Assembly: GCA_030847615.1 (NCBI GenBank)
Contig: JAUMIR010000003.1
Span: 31,246,501-31,310,500 of the forward strand
Source of the DNA: Gambelia wislizenii
Lineage: Eukaryota; Chordata; Lepidosauria; Squamata; Crotaphytidae
Reading direction: 5' to 3'
DNA: 64,000 nucleotides
Below, one piece after another: positions 9,690 to 21,264 of this stretch (the first letter of the stretch is position 1; each line of letters starts with the position of its first letter). The position numbers and the translations under genes are program-made. The notes beneath the pieces were generated by a model. That model did not search any database. It worked only from the letters and a program-made list of their open reading frames with translations, and was not told where the DNA came from.

Positions 9690-10210
9690 CAAATTCCCTG
9701 CGTTATATTGACGCCCCCTTGTCGTGGGAGAGAGGCTTGCGTACCCTAATGATGTTTTGAGCTATGCTGACGGTGGCACAATAGCCACTGGTAGGGTCTC
9801 CCATGCCAGACAGGTCAAAACCGAAGGGTCTGACAAAGAGCGTCAAAGGGCAGGATAGGCTCTCTAGCCTTGTGGCAACCATCCTAGGAGAAGGAAAACT
9901 CCAATCCCAGACCCAGGCAGATGGTGCTCGTCCAACCCTGTAAGGTCAACCATCTAAGAGAAGGAAACTCTAATCAAACCTACAGCCCGAGGACCTCGCT
10001 GCCACATCCATGCTTGCAAGGCCACGGCAGATGAATCTCTGGTTTAAAGGGTGAGGCCAGTTCTGTGCACGCTGTGCTCCACCAGAAAAATCCATTGCAC
10101 AGGCTCGAAGGACTCGAATATGGACTGCAGGGTTCTCAGATGAGGGCAAGCTGGGGTAAATTGCCAGTGTAGATAAGACTGTACATTGAAGACTGTGCAT
10201 TCAGTCAAGC
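9690..10210 (+). repeat. LINE-like 5' region fragment (unassigned)
   Basis: GC-richer than its surroundings. Contains GGGAGAGAGGCTTGCGTACC, GCTATGCTGACGGTGGCACA and GAAGGAAAACTCCAATCC, which resemble leader or ORF1-region sequence of non-LTR elements found in many animals. No frame is intact. It could belong to the LINE family with the GA tail at 8.3 and 26.7 kb, but nothing in the window links them. Confidence 0.35.
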
Positions 10211-10268
10211 TTGAAGCAGTGAAATAGAATTTTCACATCTCCCTCCCCACCTTATTAACTACTCCATA

Positions 10269-10497
10269 GGGGGGCAGTGCAGTGTAGCAGTCTGAGTGGT
10301 GGACTAGGACTCTGAGAATCCTTGTGGTTCAAATCCCTGCTAAAGACATGGAAACCCATTGGGTGATCTTGGGCCTGTCATACATTCTCAGCCTAAGAAG
10401 AAGTCATTGACAAGCTTCCTCTGAATAAATCTTGCCAAGATAACCCTGTGATAGGGTCATCATAAGTTGAACTTAACTTGAAGGAACATAAAAACAT
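10269..10497 (+). repeat. tRNA-derived SINE with BovB-like tail
   Basis: The head has an A-box-like GGCAGTGCAGTGTAGCAGTC and a B-box-like GTGGTTCAAATCCCTGC (10322-10338). The body reads AACCCATTGGGTGATCTTGG and CCTCTGAATAAATCTTGCCA, and the tail GGGTCATCATAAGTTGAACT TAACTTGAAGG. This is the squamate tRNA-headed SINE type whose 3' end derives from a BovB/RTE LINE. Confidence 0.8.
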
Positions 10498-10499
10498 GG

Positions 10500-11236
10500 A
10501 AGGTAGGAATGTCATCATCTTCTCTACATTGGGCATAACTGTAGCTATTTAATTTGTCTGGTGCAAGTTGTAAATTTCCTTCAGTGTGTTTTTGTAAGAA
10601 TTTACCTAACTTTGCAACTTATCTAAATCTGATTCCTTGGCACTTTTACCACGAGGGCAAAGAATATTACACAGAGAGTTGAATGGTGGATCTGTTGCAC
10701 AGGGAGAGTGAAACCTCTCTGTTTTACAGCCACCCTTCTTGTAGCTGTTTCAAGTTTTATCAGAATCTTCCCTGGTGCTAAACCTCTGTCAGGAATAGTG
10801 TCTGGCAGCCGGATGGCTCCTGTACAAAACTGGGTGTGGATTAACTGCAAAACCGAGAATGGATTAACCACCAACACAGCAACAAATCTGTCAGCCATCC
10901 CTGTGTACACAGAATTTCATACCATTGGTGTGGAGCAACATGAGTTTAGTTATGTCATTAGTCATAGGTGGCTAGTGACTAGAGCAAGGGGTGACCATGA
11001 GCTACATATCTTCTTTTATTTAGGGCCTGTCTAAATGGTTAATATAATCCTCTTAGAATTCACTAAGAATCCAACCTGTCCTAATGGGATCAAGCATAAT
11101 TCCACCATATTCAGGAGGAGGGGGCCCAAATCAACCAAAAACCCTGGGAGAACAGCCTTCAGGGCTTTCCCTGATATATTTTTTAAAAATTCTGTGGAGA
11201 ATGTGCAATAGCGATCATTAGGACAGGTGATCACAT
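10500..11236. other. Unassigned DNA
   Basis: No supported gene. The two antiparallel frames at 10623-10910 and 10708-11034 lack recognisable domains or codon structure. Confidence 0.5.
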
Positions 11237-11239
11237 TTA

Positions 11240-11845
11240 GGACATTTTCAGATGTCCTAACTGTGAATTATACCCAGTTTCTACTTCACTAGCCAGACTC
11301 CTGCTACAGTCCTGTCCCTGCCATGGAATAAAAATAAATTTTATTGTGCGAGAGACTGTCCTCCCCCTCCCCTCGGCTGGCCAGGAGTAAATGCAGATGT
11401 CGTAAGGCTGCATTTACGACCCGGAAAGCAAATCCTGCCTGTTCTCGTGAGAGAATGATCATGCGGGGAATTTAAAAATAAAAGTAAATAAAAAGTACAC
11501 CAAGCACAAAAACACATTAAAAACACAAGTAACCCAGGGAGGGGGGAAAGGGGCGTCATTTACCTCTTCATCCCAATCTCCATCGGAAGTGTTCAGAACA
11601 GACCTCCCCCTATGGCTGGCATCACTCCAGCATAACAAGAGAGGAACGGGGTGCCTTTCAGACCATCCATGATTTCTGACAGAAATGGAATGGGTGGTCT
11701 ATTAATGATGTTTCCCCATGATTACAATATCATGGATGCAGCATGGGGGCAGCACAGGACAGGGTTGACATCATCTGAAAGGGAAACCCTTTCTCGACCC
11801 TATTCCATGCCTGTGTCAGTGTTTTTAGCCTGTCTGAAAATGTCC
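11240..11845 (-). mobile_element. Family B element, long form, intact ends (copy 3)
   Basis: 606 bp. Left end GGACATTTTCAGAT, right end GTCTGAAAATGTCC, flanked by TTA at 11237-11239 and 11846-11848, a 3-bp target duplication. The interior in reverse orientation contains TTCTCGTGAGAGAATGATCA, AAGTAACCCAGGGAGGG, TCATTTACCT and GGAAGTGTTCAGAACAGACC, all shared with copies at 25.9, 35.5 and 48.8 kb. No transposase frame. Confidence 0.75.
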
Positions 11846-11849
11846 TTAT

Positions 11850-13185
11850 TCACATACCACAGAAAAGCGGAAGTAGAAAGCTGATTGGCCAGACAGCAGC
11901 AGGCGGTAGGGCTTGCTAAGAGGGAAAGCACCCTGGAAGCACCATCTTGTATTTTTGCTTTAGAGAGTGAGTGATCATGCAATGAAACAGCCTTTTTCTT
12001 TTATTTTTTTACATTTATTTAGGAAGAATATCACACTATCACACTTCTGCACCTTAGATATGCCTTTAAAAAAAATACAATTTGGAGGCAGCAACTGACA
12101 AAAATAAAAATGTAAGTCACTGCCACCATTCTTGAATTTGCAGGATAGCAAAATTGGACAGCCTCACATGTCTGTGATTTTGCCAAACACTGTTAGGACA
12201 TGTTGATCCTGCTTCGAATTTGTGTGAGTACGAATCACATTCCCCCCCCCCGCCATATAGATGGGCCTTTAGCTTGAGAATTTGGAATGTCCGCTGAGTC
12301 AGGCTAGCACATCTGCAGCAAACATTCCCTTTGAAACATATCTTACCCAGCTCTGCTTTCCTGAGTGCCCACTTCTAAACATCCCTTGCCAGTTCCATAG
12401 GGTAACATGAAGCCTCTGAAGTCTGATCACCACATGGCTCAGCTTCCTAATACTCCCAGCCACTCACCCAAAAAACAAAGGCCACAGTAAAGCAATACTT
12501 TTTATTAAGAAGAACTTCAACATTGCAAAGATTCCACAGTCTTCTTGAACTCTTCTTCAGCCCAAATGTTAAACAAAATAACAAGGATCTGATGTGTGTG
12601 TTTTCTTGTTACAGCTTCCATTACAACCTCATTCCACTTTCATATAAAATTTATAGCCAATTTATTTGCTTAATTTCTGAAAGCAAAGTAGTGTTAAATC
12701 ATCAATAAAAAGAATGTTCAATCAGAGTCTGGGTCTATGAGTGTGCTTTCCCATAAATCTATACATTATAACTTACCCATCATATAAATTAATGAAAGTG
12801 ATGTATGTGATTTGATGTCAACTGCAAACTATATCTGGTGAAGGGGAATATCAAAAAGGGGCATTTCAAATAAAGATAACATTCTCTTTATTTTACACCA
12901 TTCCCTGGAACTCTTGGGGGAAAGAAAATTTAAAATAGGAGATGGAGTCTGTCAACAACAAAAGGTAATTTTATTTTATTTATCAGCTTATGTTGACATC
13001 TGAAAGCTGCTTGCTTTGGAGAGATCAGTCACCAAGATACTCTGTAGTAAATGGTTGACTTTGCATTCTGACTGATGTGAGGTCAAAATTATCCAGTTGT
13101 GTTAGCTGAAAGTGGTTTAACAATGGCCCTTCCCAAAAAACTAGATTATTACATTTGGTTCTTCAGTGTATTTTAGGGTAGATGT
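11850..13185. other. Unassigned, mostly unique DNA
   Basis: No gene or clear repeat. Contains a C run at about 12242-12251. Frames such as 12523-12708 are in AT-rich sequence and show no family features. Confidence 0.5.
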
Positions 13186-13191
13186 CCTGCA

Positions 13192-13366
13192 ATGTGTAGG
13201 ATGATAAAATTCACATGGAGACCAGAATTTGAATCCCTGCTTTGCCATGAAAACCCACTGGGTGACCTTGGCTAAGTCAAAGATTCTCAGCTGCAGAAAA
13301 CCCCATGATAGGTTTGCCTTAGGGTCACCATATGTCAGAAGCAACTTGAAGGCACACAACAATAGT
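13192..13366 (+). repeat. tRNA-derived SINE, head truncated
   Basis: Begins near the B-box-like TTGAATCCCTGCTTTGCC (13229). The body is AACCCACTGGGTGACCTTGG and the tail TTAGGGTCACCATATGTCAG AAGCAACTTGAAGGCACACA. Same family as 10.3 and 63.7 kb. Confidence 0.8.
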
Positions 13367-13369
13367 CCG

Positions 13370-16300
13370 TCCAAGACATAAGTAGTTCAGCTACTGTGTG
13401 GGTGACTGAATTTTTGAATGTTTCCATATGGCAAATTGATAAACAAACCTCTTTCCATAGATGCATAGGATCAGACCAGCCATAAAGGATGTCAAACTTT
13501 CAAACCATCACTTTTCACTTTTTGCCAATTGTAACATATGGTTTAGCCCTCTTTTATGGCTCCCTTCCCAATTTAATGTGCAACTTGTCAAGGAAGAGTT
13601 TTATAGGGAGACTTCTACATGCCCACATACACAAATTTACAACCCATACCTACATTTGGAAGAGACCCAGGATAGTTGGAATGGAATAGTAGACATTTCT
13701 CTAAATTACATGGCCGTCACTTCATACTATGAGCAGCTAACTATGCAGAGATTCTCCTATGTGCTTTACACTCCCAGCAGTGACTGCAGATCCAGGATAA
13801 TTTGTGAAGACAGTGCAAAGTACTAACTGTGTTTTTGTATAGTATCCAAACGGAGTCTGTGGCATCTGAAACACTAACAGATGTAGAAATTGGAGCATAT
13901 GTCTTGACAATTTGAACTTACTTTATCAGATGCTGAACTGGTGTATATAGAAAAGTACAGAACAGATGGCTTTCCTTATTTTCCTGAAATGGCAATGAGG
14001 ATGTTCTGGAATTAACCATTTCAGATGCGTCCATTCTTCTGAATGGGGATAGGTGCAATTTTTGTTTGGTTTGTTTTCTGATAGGAATTTTCCTAAATTC
14101 TTCACAAATCTGATAGAAAAATAATCAGATTTCTTTTTTTTTTAGAAATAAAATAAAATAAAATCTGACATACTTAAACATCTGAGTCTAAAGAGCTGAA
14201 CTCTGAAAGGTCTGTGTTTTGACTTCTATGCATTTATGGTACTAAATTAGAGTTGCCACTTCTCTCCCCCTCCCCCATCCCAAACCTGTTAAGCTCTCGA
14301 TCTTTAACAGTTGCATAGCAAGCAGATAGAACAAGTTCCTCTCCATGCTGAGAATAGTTGAATTGTCCCAGTGCAGCTGCACGAAATTTTGGGGGGGACT
14401 TTTTAAGTTACGAACTTTCCAGAACTGGCAAATTTCTTCATAATTGGGAGGGAAAGAACTTGAAATACATACATAGAAGATCTGAATTTGGGGAAAAGTG
14501 AAAGTGATAGATTTGGCCCTTTCTATCTTTGGGCTTTGTCAAATGCATGATGAATCATGTATTCACTACATATTGTGTAGTGAATGAATACATGAGAAAA
14601 ATTGTAAGCTGAATGATGAATCTTTACCCTGAAGTGATTTATGCCTAGTTTTGAAAGTAAAAATGATTAAGAACTGCTAAATTATGGAACTGTATATGTA
14701 TGTCTGGTTGTATCCCTGGGGTACAGAAGTCTACAGTTCACTAAGAAATATTGTTGCTCCTACTGTGGCTGCTACCACCAAGAAGAGGGAGGAGGAGGGG
14801 GGACACCTCTCCACCACCATCTTCAAGTTTGCTTAATGCTGCAGTTGGACACTTGTGGAGGAAAGAAAGTTTAGAGGAATGTTGGACCTGTGGAGGGATT
14901 TCTAGGAGGAAGTCAGCTGTAGAGAACTTGTTATCCTCAAGGTGAAGGACACACAGACTGCCCTAAACATGTGAGCTAGTGGAAGTTGAATTGGCTGTGA
15001 ATAAAGTATGCAGTGGAACTTCACTTGCATGCTATTCTAGGTGGTAGTTAAACATCAGCAATACAAATTAGTAGCTTTAGTATGTTGTGTTAATATATTA
15101 ATGCAACTCACATACAAAAGAATCTTTGTGTTAAAATGTATTTTGTTTTACATGTAGGCACACCAATCTAAGGCAAAGTTAGGGACTTACGATAGCAGCA
15201 ATATAGTTATGGAAAGTAACCAGTAGTAGGAAAAGTCCATTATATAAATCTGGTTTGGGGCCTTTTGGTGGGACAAGCAGGGTACTATAAGGGTAGTATA
15301 AGTACAGGTATCCTTAAAGGTCAAGACTTTCTAAGGTGGTGTCAATTAAAGTATTTCACATATACTTTTGAAGACTGCAGTGCTAAGCATACATATTCAC
15401 AATGGACACAATAGATCTTACTCCTGAATTACATGTCTTTCAGGAGCCATTTGTAAAGTATTTAAGGCCCTAGGATTGTTGCTTTCAGTGCAAGATGCCC
15501 TGGAGTTGATCCCTAGATAAGTCCATGTAACTGGGAGGATGGAGGCAAACCCTTTGGACAGGAGTACATACTTTGTATGAGGAAGTGTCCTAAATGGGTC
15601 TGAATGGGACATTCAGACTGGTGTCACCCCTCCCTCCAATGGTGTTGCCTGGTGTGGTTCAGCCTCTCCGCAATCCCCCTAGTGTCACCACTGCTTCAAA
15701 GTACTGTTATTGACACACAAAGCTTTTAACATTTGAGGCCAAGTTGTTTAAGGTACTGTTCACATCCCCATGAACCTACACAGGCATCATTAATTATGGA
15801 GCTCCAGTGGCACCAAGGATATATGAGATTGGAATATACTAAATCTTGCCACTGATTCATCTAGCTCAGTCCTATCATCTCCAGTTGGTAGGTGTTCTTC
15901 AGGATCTCAGAGGGAGGACTTTGTGAGGTTCTCTTCTTGAGATCTTTAAAAAAAAATAGAGGGGACAAATATTGGCCCTCAGTCCACCTACAATATCATT
16001 GTTCTTCCTATGGGCTTCTTTTTAAGAAGACTTCCTCAGATGACTGCCATCCTATATGACTAAATGCAAGAAACAGTTAACTAGAGCTGAATGTATACAT
16101 ATTAAAATTATGCACCTTAAAAAAATCATAGGGGAACCACTATGGCACATAGTAACACAACCCATTAAGATTTCATTTCTAAATGTTTTATTAATTAATT
16201 ATGCAAATAAGCATAGCAAGACTCACTTTATGAGATCATTTATTCATGCTTCAAGTGTGTTATGAGTTTGACTGCACAAGGGATGTTTTATGGGTTTATA

Positions 16301-16455
16301 AAATGTTTCTTGTCAGCTCTTACTGCTTTTTTGGACTCACATTTTATTTCTTTGTTGCAGGCCCTTCAGTCCTTTTCCACTAGGGATTTTCCTTCACGGT
16401 ATTTTAAAAATCACTATTGAATAAAATAAATCATATAGGTATCTATGCATCTATA
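13370..16455. other. Unassigned, mostly unique DNA
   Basis: About 3 kb without recognised repeats or coding signal. Minor features: an (AAAAT)n-like run near 14148-14165 and an imperfect hairpin with arms CATGTATTCACTACA and TGTAGTGAATGAATACATG at about 14556-14594. The frames at 13461-13826 and 14751-14945 have no recognisable domains. Confidence 0.5.
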
Positions 16456-16459
16456 TGGT

Positions 16460-16756
16460 AGGGATGGAATGAATATTGACAATTATTCATTCTCAGATTG
16501 GAAAAAAATAGTTTCCTGATATTCAGGAGGAATAATAGAACAGGGAGAATTTTGTACAATTTTCTCCTGGGAGTCAGCTTTCCGAACTGCTGCATGGGAA
16601 TAATTCTCCTGAGAAAAACAGATGCGTGTATGGGGGTACACACAATAAAATCCCTGTTGTATGCACAGAAAATGGGTTTCTTTTGCAGCAAACAGGATTT
16701 TCTGTGGCGTAACCCTGCTTTCTGTCCACAAACATACATGGTTTTCTCCACAGAAT
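16460..16756 (+). repeat. Family A repeat, copy 2a
   Basis: Starts AGGGATGGAATGAATATT like the copies at 16757 and 22248 and contains units such as TGTATGCACAGAAAATGGG and GGATTTTCTGTGGCG. Overlapping frames on both strands (16443-16903) are by-products of the inverted units. Confidence 0.5.
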
Positions 16757-17063
16757 AGGGATGAAAAGAATATTCAGAAAATGGTTGAGAAATGTGGTTA
16801 GAAACCCTGACAAGTAGAATCCTGGACTTATGAAGATCTTCACAGTTTGTGGCCTTTTTCTACACAAAATGTGCCTGTTGTTATTTTGCATAAAGAACCA
16901 CATTTTCTGTGCAGAAATACTGTTTCCTGTGAAGAAAATGCTGGTTGCTTCACAGAAAATGCTGTAATTTGGTATTTATTCTGTGAAAAATTGCATTGTA
17001 TATTGCTGATTTACATAGAAAACATTTACTGTGCAAGAAACAGCATCATCTGTGCAGGAAATA
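16757..17063 (+). repeat. Family A repeat, copy 2b
   Basis: Starts AGGGATGAAAAGAATATTCA directly after copy 2a, then AAACCCTGACAAGTAGAATC CTGGA, then repeated cores CACATTTTCTGTGCAGAAAT and CTGTGAAGAAAATGCTGG. It runs into the CR1 fragment at about 17064. The AGGGATG...CCCTGACAAG order is also seen in reverse at 58 kb. Confidence 0.55.
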
Positions 17064-17450
17064 ATTGTCCCATGCCCTAGTCTCTGACTTGCTCCCTCCT
17101 CAATGTGACACCCTTTCAAATATTTAAACATGACTAACATGTCACCACTTAACCTTCTCTTCTCCAGGCTAAACTCACCCAGCTCCCTAAAAGCCACTCC
17201 TCATAGGGCATGACTGCCAGAGCTTTCATTATTTTGGTTGCCCTCCTCTTGACACATTCCAGCTTGTCAATATCCTTCTTGAATTGTGGTGCCCAGATCT
17301 GGACACAGTATTCTAGGTGAGATATCACCAAAGCAGAAAGAGTGGTACTATTACTTCCCTCAGTCTAGACACTATACTCCTATTGATGCAGCCTAGAATT
17401 GCATTGGACTTTTTAGTGGTCACATCATACTGTTGACTCATGTTCAGCTG
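17064..17450 (-). pseudogene. CR1 LINE ORF2 C-terminal fragment
   Basis: Minus strand. [27 protein letters not shown] (frame 16976-17197) and [20 protein letters not shown] (frame 17149-17331) are consecutive CR1 blocks in different frames. It continues to about 17440 with the upstream [16 protein letters not shown] block. No 3' tail remains; the family A copy abuts it. Confidence 0.85.
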
Positions 17451-17745
17451 AAGGAAGATTGGAAACAAGAGGCTGAGTATCTTAAACAAGCTGTGAAGCA
17501 ACTGGCTGAGATGACAATGGAGCATTTGGATGGAAATAAAGAGAAGGGAAAATTTCTGGACAACTTGGTTTCTGTGAATAAAGAATTGCAAAGAAGCACA
17601 GAAGATTGCTTAAATTGATGGATGGAGCAGCTTTCAAAACTGAAAGAACTTGAATAAGAGAATGAAGTTAAAGTGAAGGTGGATGATATGCTGCTTCAAA
17701 ATAACAATGTTAAGATATGTGGTGAGATTGAGGAGGAAAGGTTTG
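17450..17745 (+). pseudogene. Possible L1-type ORF1 coiled-coil remnant
   Basis: The frame at 17433-17618 and its continuation past a stop (about 17619) encode a highly charged, heptad-like sequence rich in E, K, Q and L (QLKEDWKQEAEYLKQAVKQL, then WMEQLSKLKELE). This fits the coiled coil of an L1 ORF1 protein, but no RRM or C-terminal domain is present to confirm it. It could also be a chance coiled-coil-like frame. Confidence 0.3.
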
Positions 17746-17757
17746 GGTGGGGGAGAC

Positions 17758-17968
17758 TGAGGGTGCATCTACACTTTGAAACTGGATTATTTGCCATGGG
17801 TCCTTTCAATGGAATCATGGGATATGTAGTTTGGTGATGAATCAGCACTCTTTGGCAGAGAAGGCAAAAGGCCTTGTAAAAAAAACTACAAAGCCCAGGA
17901 TTCCATAGGAAAAGAGCTGTGGCAAATAATCCAGTTTCAAACTGGATTGTTTGTGTAGTGTGGGCTAG
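17758..17968. mobile_element. Foldback MITE of the 'GGGTGCATCTACACT' type
   Basis: Inverted arms share AAACTGGATTATTTGCCA (about 17779 and, reversed, about 17920). The centre pairs ATGGAATCATGGGATATGTA with the reversed AAAGCCCAGGATTCCATAGG. The interior block CAGCACTCTTTGGCAGAGAA GGC is typical of a reptile hAT-like foldback MITE. The target duplication is not clear. Confidence 0.65.
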
Positions 17969-17969
17969 G

Positions 17970-18690
17970 AATGACTTTTGTTGAAAGGGAGAAATTATGG
18001 GAAGGAAAATAATGTTCTGTTTAGAGGGAAGTCACTATTATAGCAAATTTTTGAGAATTACAGGCTCATCTTTACGAGAGGAGTTAATGCTCATTCCAGT
18101 GCATTATTGCAAATTCACAGCGGCGTTGGTTTGTCTCCATAGTCTTTCAGCTAAAAGGGAAGGGGGTATCATTCGAATACTATCATTTGAATGTTTACTC
18201 TTGAGTTCACCTCCCTTCACTTCTTGTTAGGTGAGACAGCAAACTCCAATAATCTCTTAACTGCAGCTATATTTCTGTAGAAAAAGAGGACTTCCTAAGA
18301 GATTGTGGATTTTCCTTGAAATGCTTCATTGTCATTGCTTTGTATTTGAAAAAACTGCAGGTGAGGCTTGAGTCCATGGCTACTCTCCAATTCTTTTTCT
18401 CCCTCTCTTAGCTGTCAGAAACCTTTCTTCCTGACTGCTTTGAGAGGGAGAAACTTTGGATCCCCAACAAGCTCCTATAATCCCACGTTTCCCAAGGCTG
18501 GTGGGACTCCCAGTTCCTAGGGGGATTGACGGATTCACTGCAACTATAGATTTCTTGAGACAGTGCTTAGCCTCAAGACACCATTCACCCCATTTGACCT
18601 TCTGTTTAAAACATTTTAATGATATCCCCTTCTCTTTTCACAGGCAAAAAATAAATAAATAAAAATCACAACCACCAGCATGAAAGCCCC
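17970..18690. other. Unassigned DNA
   Basis: Nothing recognised; the frames at 17997-18230 and 18456-18662 show no family features. Confidence 0.5.
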
Positions 18691-18795
18691 CCCAATGCAT
18701 GCCTGACCAATCAGATCTCCAGTTACACCCTCTCAGAAATGCAAATCAAATCAAACCAGTTGTCCTAACAAGCACTAATTTTCATTTCCTTGCAT

Positions 18796-18964
18796 TATTT
18801 TTTAAACTATGGGGAAAGCCGTGAAGGCTTTTCTTATGCAGTAAATGGAGCTTTTTTGCCTCCCTCCTTCTGAATAAGGTGAATCACAGTGGCATTTCAT
18901 TGGGACAAAAGGTATTCACAACAAATTCTATAAGGAACTTTTTCACTGTCTAGACAAGCCCTAA
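18796..18964 (+). repeat. Family C repeat, partial copy 1
   Basis: Ends CTGTCTAGACAAGCCCTAA (18946-18964), the same terminus as at 24.1 and 41.5 kb. The upstream block CTTATGCAGTAAATGGAGC resembles the 41.2-kb copy (CCATGCAGTAAAAGGATT). Left end not found. Confidence 0.4.
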
Positions 18965-18969
18965 GGTTC

Positions 18970-20030
18970 CACTTAAACAAAGGCAAGAGGAACTTCCAAG
19001 GTTTATAAGGCAATGCAAAAAGCTAAGAGTTAAATTTAAAATGAAGATCTAATTAAAAAGTAAGTGTTAAAATGGGCTGAGAACTTTGGCTATAATATCT
19101 GGTCATAACATGGAATAATGTGGGTTTAAAGAGATTGAGATTTGGCTTACATTACGATGTTAAAGATGTTGTTTATACAATTATTTTATAAAATTATCTA
19201 TATTTGCTAGAGTATTCTGGTTATGACATATGGATAGACAAAGGAATTATTGGTGGTTAAAGGGACTGAAATTTACTGTATATGCTAGAATCAATAGGAT
19301 GTTAGGTTGTTATAAGATGTTTGGATAGAGATGTTTCATTATATGGGAGAAATATAAACAGACACACTGTCTGTTTAACTGGAAATAGCTATGGAAGTAG
19401 GAGGAACAGATGTAAGATTTGATAAAATTAGCAGGAATTGATATAATATTTGATCTGATTTGATTAGATAAAGAATGGTAATTGTTTTTGTTTCTTTTTT
19501 AAAAATAAAAAGAAATGGTGACTTGGGGTTATGATAATTAATGGGAATAGGTTAGTGGAAGGAGTGTATTAGTATAGTTGTAGTTAGAGAAGATATGAAT
19601 AACTGTATGTATCTATAACTACCATAAGGAAGATCCGAAGCCAACTTTTTTTTTTTGCTTTCTTTTCCTTTCATCTTTCACGTTTTCTTTCTGTTATATA
19701 TTTCTTTTTCTAAAAAAAGTATGTAAGTTTTACTGTATTTTTTAAAGTCGCAATATAACTTATGGGAGGGGGATGCAAAGTGAAGAAATGAGATGTGGAG
19801 GGGAAGATGTCAGGGAGAGACTGGATCATGTTGCGTACTTCTCAAGAAAAAAACTATACAAGCAGGGGCAGAACCTGTAATTACAGCCATGAATAGGTAG
19901 CCCTCAGATAGAGATTGCTTAAAATTTGGTTCCAGTTTGTTTTGATAAGGTGTTTAATTTTGTTTTTGATTTCATCTTTGGAATAAGCTAAAATAAATTA
20001 AAAAGTTGAATGTGGGAGAAATAATGTTTG
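18970..20030. other. Unassigned AT-rich DNA, possibly old LINE 3' sequence
   Basis: Long A/T-rich stretch with no open frame. Parts (TTGTTTCTTTTTTAAAAATA and the pyrimidine run near 19647-19720) look like L1-type 3' untranslated sequence, but I cannot support a call. Confidence 0.35.
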
Positions 20031-20032
20031 TT

Positions 20033-20115
20033 TATTTATTTATTATTCATTTATTGAATTTATATACTGTCTTCCTCCATAGATGGGATTCAAGGCATCC
20101 CTTTAGATGGGATTC
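20033..20115 (-). repeat. L2-type LINE 3' tail
   Basis: TTTATTTATTTATTATTCAT followed by TTTATATACTGTCTTCCTCC is the reversed, AATAAA-rich tail and last bases of a reptile L2-like LINE, as at 27.2, 51.3 and 53.7 kb. The block GATGGGATTCAAGGCATCCC is directly repeated at about 20082 and 20107. Confidence 0.5.
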
Positions 20116-20459
20116 AAGGCATCCCTTCAGAAATCTAGAGATTCATCCATACAGGCACAGGATTTAGAATGCTTAAGTCTTTAAAAATCTATGTTTGAAT
20201 CTCTCTGAATTCAGCCATGCTCTGTGCTGCTGAACAGGGCTATAACTTCTCTTTTTATCTTATAGGCTCCTCATCTTTAAAACCTATATGGAAGACAGAC
20301 AACCAATGGCTTTTTTTTCAGTCTGAAAAAGTCTGCATCCATCTCTTCAATCACAACATTTGTCAGAAGTCATAGAGAAGAGGTCTTCTGTTCTGATATT
20401 TGCTGGACATTAAGGTTCATTTGGTGGTAACTGGTGCTCTGATGTAAGTGGGATGGTGA

Positions 20460-20838
20460 ATAATAGAATCATAGAAGAGACCACAAGGGCCATCCAGCCC
20501 AACCCCTTGCCACCCAATCAAAGCACTCCCAACAGATGGCTATCCAGTCTCTGTTTGAAAACCTCCAAGAAAGAGACTCAATCACACTCCAAGGCAGTGC
20601 ACTCCATTGCCAAACAGCTCTTACTGTCAGGAAGTTCTTCCTAATGTTTAGGTGGAATCTCTTCTCCTGTTGTTTGTGTCCATTGCTCCATGTCCTAGTC
20701 TCTGGAGCAGCAGAAAATGAGCTTGCTCCATCCTCAGTATGACATCCCTTCAGATATTTAAACAGAGCTATCCTATCACCTCTTAGCCTTCTCTTCTCCA
20801 GGCTAAACATACCCAGCTCCTTAAGCTGCTTCTCAACC
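20460..20838 (-). pseudogene. CR1 LINE 3' end and C-terminal ORF2
   Basis: Minus-strand CR1. The start on this strand is the 3' terminus (TAGAATCATAGAAGAGACCA). The minus frame at 20469-20810 contains [23 protein letters not shown], then AAPETRTWSNGHKQQ and LNIRKNFLTVRAVWQWSALP. Fairly well preserved over 110 codons but 5' truncated. Confidence 0.9.
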
Positions 20839-20960
20839 CCTCTGGATTTTAGATTTTACAGTAGTCTACAGTAGTTTAGGGCAGATATCCAAGATGCTGA
20901 GCCTATTTTGGGAATGAGGTTCAGCATCTTGACTAGCTCTTTGAAAGGCTAAAAGGCTAC

Positions 20961-21219
20961 AGGAGCCCTGATGGCACAGTGGTTAAATGCCAGTACTGCA
21001 AGCCACTATGTTGCATGTTCGATCCCGAGTGCTTCAAGATTCACTCATCCTTCCATCCTCTCATTGGTTGGTAAAATGAGTACCCGGCTTGTGGGGGCAA
21101 TTAGCTTACACATATTGAAACCACTTTATGTGGTGTAGATGTGTAAATTGCTAATTGCTTAAACAATTTGTAAACTGCTCTGGGAGTCTTTGTGTCTGAA
21201 GAGCTGGTTATAGATACCA

Positions 21220-21258
<39 letters not shown>

Positions 21259-21262
21259 ATAT
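20961..21262 (+). repeat. tRNA-derived SINE with (AAAT)n tail, copy 1
   Basis: A-box-like GATGGCACAGTGGTTAAATG and B-box-like TGTTCGATCCC (21016-21026). The body has GAGTACCCGGCTTGTGGGGG CAATTAGC, and the 3' end CTGCTCTGGGAGTCTTTGTG ... TTATAGATACCATAAATA leads into (AAAT)n. A different SINE family from that at 10.3 kb: it lacks the BovB-like tail. A second copy lies at 48.4 kb. Confidence 0.8.
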
Positions 21263-21264
21263 CT

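Noticed and set aside
16443..16903. Cluster of overlapping 80-110-codon frames on both strands
   Set aside because: Explained by inverted TTTCTG/CAGAAA units of family A; repeated FCxxN-like text is a translation of the unit.
17433..17618. Host coiled-coil exon
   Set aside because: Flanked directly by CR1 and a MITE, with a stop and no splice sites; an L1 ORF1 relic is more likely, though still weak.
21000..21030. Possible tRNA gene
   Set aside because: A- and B-box-like words belong to a SINE head; no cloverleaf with proper acceptor stem could be traced.
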